Part shown: positions 7,613-9,588 of the stretch, one piece after another
Layout of the letters: the number at the start of each line of letters is the position of its first letter
Numbering within the stretch: position 1 is the first letter of the stretch
Source: an uncultured Veillonellaceae bacterium
GTDB taxonomy: Bacteria; Bacillota; Negativicutes; Veillonellales; Megasphaeraceae
Direction of reading: 5' to 3'
DNA length: 9,588 nt
NCBI GenBank assembly: GCA_900546795.1
Contig: UREG01000064.1
Span: forward strand, 1-9,588
Notes under the pieces: generated by a model
Database searches by the model: none
What the model was told of the DNA's origin: nothing
Seen by the model: only the letters and a program-made list of their open reading frames with translations
Position numbers and translations under genes: made by a program

Positions 7613-7638
7613 CAATACCTGAAAAGCTATGGTTGAAT
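7609..7638 (+). promoter_or_regulatory. Possible promoter for the phosphatase-kinase pair
   Basis: A perfect TTGACA at 7609-7614 overlaps the rlmN stop codon. TTGAAT at 7633-7638 is an imperfect -10 (4 of 6 matches) at 18-base spacing. Transcription would begin near 7645, giving a leader of under 20 bases that just includes the AAGGAG site. The 50-base gap is the widest inside the cluster after priA, which is where an extra promoter might be placed. The weak -10 and very short leader keep confidence low. Confidence 0.25.
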
Positions 7639-7646
7639 GGAATAAA

Positions 7647-7652
7647 AAGGAG
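7647..7652 (+). promoter_or_regulatory. Ribosome binding site indicating a TTG start for the PP2C gene
   Basis: AAGGAG lies 10 bases before TTG at 7663. No in-frame ATG exists before the conserved SDIGLVRNANED segment. The other non-ATG options, TTG at 7609, TTG at 7633 and GTG at 7654, either lack a site upstream or sit practically on this one. Confidence 0.7.
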
Positions 7653-7662
7653 AGTGGTATCG

Positions 7663-8382
7663 TTGAGTTCCTACGGAAGGTCTGATATTGGATTGGTTCG
7701 CAATGCAAATGAAGATTGCTTTTATACAGATGAAGCAGCCGGCATATATGTGCTGGCCGACGGCATGGGCGGCTATGTTGCAGGCGAAGTGGCCAGCAGC
7801 ACAGCGGTGCAGGCCGTCAAGCAGCAGCTGACCATACTTCCTTATAAAGAAGAAAGTATTCGGACGGCGATGCAGGCAGCCAATACGGCTATTCTTCAAA
7901 AAATACAAGAGCAGCCTGAATTAGCAGGAATGGGAACGACGCTTACTGTCTTATGGAAAAATGGAAATAATGCGTATTGGGGGCATGTAGGCGACAGCCG
8001 CTTGTATACTCTGGAGAAGAGCGTTTTAACGCAAATAACCACGGATCATTCTCTTATTCAGCGATGGGTTCAGGAAGGGATCTTGTCGCCGGAAGAAGCC
8101 GTGAATCATCCTAAACGCAATATATTAACACGAGCAATCGGAGTGGAAGATTCTCCGGTCATCGATACAGGAAGCATTTCTTTAAAGAATACAGATAAAC
8201 TCCTTCTTTGTTCCGATGGCTTGCATAGCCTCGTTCCTCATGAAACCATTCAGGATATCTTGAAACAGGGAAAATCAGACAGAACACTGACAGATGAATT
8301 GATCGAAGCTGCTTATCAGCAAGGAGCAAAAGACAATATTACTGTTATTATCATTACGTTGAGAGCAGGGATTCATATATGA
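7663..8382 (+). CDS. prpC: PP2C-family Ser/Thr protein phosphatase (PrpC/Stp type)
   Basis: Metal-dependent cytosolic phosphatase that removes phosphates placed by the adjacent PASTA kinase. With the TTG start at 7663 the product is 239 residues, matching the single-domain bacterial PrpC/Stp length. Motifs in order: SDIGLVRNANED at 7-18, ADGMGG at 32-37, GMGTT at 89-93, GHVGDSR at 107-113, CSDG at 183-186 and AKDNITV at 222-228. Metal-binding acids Asp18, Asp33, Asp185 and Asp224 are all present, so an active enzyme is expected. A longer reading from TTG at 7609 would add 18 residues that lack family resemblance and a ribosome site. The gene follows rlmN after 50 bases and overlaps the kinase by four bases (ATGA), so phosphatase and kinase are probably made in a coupled ratio. 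The family call is firm; the exact start is less so. Confidence 0.93.
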   Translation: MSSYGRSDIGLVRNANEDCFYTDEAAGIYVLADGMGGYVAGEVASSTAVQAVKQQLTILPYKEESIRTAMQAANTAILQKIQEQPELAGMGTTLTVLWKNGNNAYWGHVGDSRLYTLEKSVLTQITTDHSLIQRWVQEGILSPEEAVNHPKRNILTRAIGVEDSPVIDTGSISLKNTDKLLLCSDGLHSLVPHETIQDILKQGKSDRTLTDELIEAAYQQGAKDNITVIIITLRAGIHI

Positions 8383-9588
8383 TTGGGCGTATAATAGATA
8401 ATCGATATAAAATTTTAGAAAAAATCGGTATTGGCGGTATGGCCAGCGTATACCGTGCTCAGGATATTTTGTTGGACCGCGTGGTTGCTATTAAAATCCT
8501 TCATACGGATTTTTCCAGTGATCACGAATTTGTTGCACGCTTCAAACATGAAGCCCAGACTGCGGCCAAATTATCGCACCCAAACATCGTAAATATTTAT
8601 GACGTTGGCTGCGACGATGGTCTTCATTATATTGTCATGGAATATGTGCAGGGAATCACCTTAAAAGAATATATTGAAAAAGCAGGGCATTTGACGATTG
8701 ATATGTCTGTAAAAATAGCTATTGAAATTGCAGAAGCATTAGAACAGGCACATCTCAACGGATTAGTGCATTGTGATATCAAACCGCACAATATTTTGGT
8801 AACTTCCGCAGGACGCATAAAAGTTGCAGATTTTGGGATTGCCAAAGCCGTTAACGCAGAATCGTTTACAAAAGATACGTCCGTGTTAGGCTCCGTACAT
8901 TATTTTTCTCCGGAACAAGCCAGCGGAAAAAAAGTAGACGCCCGTACAGACCTGTATTCACTAGGAATTGTATTATATGAAATGCTGACAGGCGTTCTGC
9001 CGTTTCAAGGGGAAACTCCGGTCAGCGTTGCATTAAAACACGTACAGGATGATTTCCCTCCGCCATCAAAATACAATCCAGCCATTCCTTCTCTGCTGGA
9101 AGGCTGCATCGTGAAAGCATTATCTAAAAATCCGGACGATCGGTTCCAGACCGCTACGGAAATGATATCCGAGCTGCGTTTATCACAAGGCTTTGTAAGT
9201 ACGAAGATACCTAAAATCGTAAAGAATGATTTTACTACGCAGATCGTTCCCAGAATACAGCCGAAACGAAAAAAAGAAACGTTTAGTGAAAAACTTCTTG
9301 CAGTTTTAAGCAGCCGTTCTCAAAAATCGATCATCATAGGAATGGCCGTTATTTTCTTAATTGCCTTTTTATGGGCGTTCTTTTCTTATGGAAATTTCTG
9401 GAGCACCAAAGAAATCGAAGTTCCTAATTTAATAGGAAAACAAGTGGAATTGGCGAAGCATATATTAGAACGAGAAGATCTGGATGTATCTGTCAGCGAA
9501 GTGGCCAGTACAGAAGTGCCTATCGGACAAATCATCAATCAATCTCCAGCGGCCGGCAATATGGTCAAAGCAAGAAGAACGATCCATT
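8379..9588 (+). CDS. prkC: PASTA-domain Ser/Thr protein kinase (PrkC/StkP type), 3' truncated by window edge
   Basis: Membrane-spanning Hanks-type kinase that senses muropeptides or lipid II through extracellular PASTA repeats and controls cell-wall growth and division in Gram-positive relatives. 403 residues are visible with no stop. Kinase domain about 9-270: glycine loop IGIGGMASVY (16-25), VAIK with Lys39, alpha-C Glu58, catalytic HCDIKPHN at 131-138 (Asp133, Asn138), DFG at 151-153, activation segment ending GSVHYFSPEQ at 171-180. The residue before the catalytic Asp is Cys132, not Arg, making this a non-RD kinase. A lysine/arginine-rich juxtamembrane linker (about 278-316) precedes one transmembrane helix (about 317-337). 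The first PASTA domain starts near 344 (KEIEVPNLIGKQ) and is cut by the window. The ATG overlaps the phosphatase stop by four bases, with only a weak AGGG site upstream. Further PASTA repeats are expected beyond the edge. Confidence 0.95.
   Translation, partial: MIGRIIDNRYKILEKIGIGGMASVYRAQDILLDRVVAIKILHTDFSSDHEFVARFKHEAQTAAKLSHPNIVNIYDVGCDDGLHYIVMEYVQGITLKEYIEKAGHLTIDMSVKIAIEIAEALEQAHLNGLVHCDIKPHNILVTSAGRIKVADFGIAKAVNAESFTKDTSVLGSVHYFSPEQASGKKVDARTDLYSLGIVLYEMLTGVLPFQGETPVSVALKHVQDDFPPPSKYNPAIPSLLEGCIVKALSKNPDDRFQTATEMISELRLSQGFVSTKIPKIVKNDFTTQIVPRIQPKRKKETFSEKLLAVLSSRSQKSIIIGMAVIFLIAFLWAFFSYGNFWSTKEIEVPNLIGKQVELAKHILEREDLDVSVSEVASTEVPIGQIINQSPAAGNMVKARRTIH

Noticed and set aside
1..9588. 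Defence system, mobile element, CRISPR array or RNA gene
   Set aside because: Reading through both strands showed no repeats, transposase, tRNA-like or rRNA-like segments. Nearly every base is covered by core genes, and base composition looks even by eye.

Overview
This window looks like ordinary core chromosome from a low-to-mid G+C Bacillota-type bacterium. All genes read rightwards, are tightly packed, and have AGGAG-type Shine-Dalgarno sites. The gene order priA-def-fmt-DUF116-rsmB-rlmN-PP2C-PASTA kinase is the classic Firmicutes arrangement. A DUF116 gene between fmt and rsmB, together with an HCDIKPHN catalytic loop in the kinase, suggests a Clostridia- or Negativicutes-like lineage (perhaps Veillonellales). 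That placement is inference from gene order and protein flavour, not from a search.

Layout. Bases 1-621 hold the 3' half of metK (S-adenosylmethionine synthetase), closed by a clear intrinsic terminator at 641-675. From 693 to the right edge runs one long probable operon: priA (replication restart helicase), def (peptide deformylase), fmt (Met-tRNA formyltransferase), a DUF116 membrane/cysteine protein of unknown function, rsmB (16S rRNA m5C967 methyltransferase), rlmN (23S/tRNA m2A radical SAM methyltransferase), a PP2C Ser/Thr phosphatase, and a PASTA-type Ser/Thr kinase cut by the window end. Neighbouring genes overlap by 1, 4, 14 and 4 bases or are separated by 10-50 bases, so translational coupling is likely throughout. 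No intergenic gap exceeds about 75 bases, and no tRNA, rRNA, CRISPR, mobile element or long repeat was seen.

How the genes work together. fmt adds and def removes the N-formyl group of initiator methionine. rsmB and rlmN modify rRNA for accurate translation, using the SAM that metK makes. The PP2C/PASTA-kinase pair is the reversible phosphorylation switch that links cell-wall state to growth in Gram-positive relatives. The only gene with no established function is the DUF116 protein. I found no convincing new multi-gene system. The points worth a second look are the DUF116 protein, a non-RD (HCD) catalytic loop in the kinase, a changed loop in Fmt, a likely TTG start for the phosphatase, and the promoter arrangement around priA and def.
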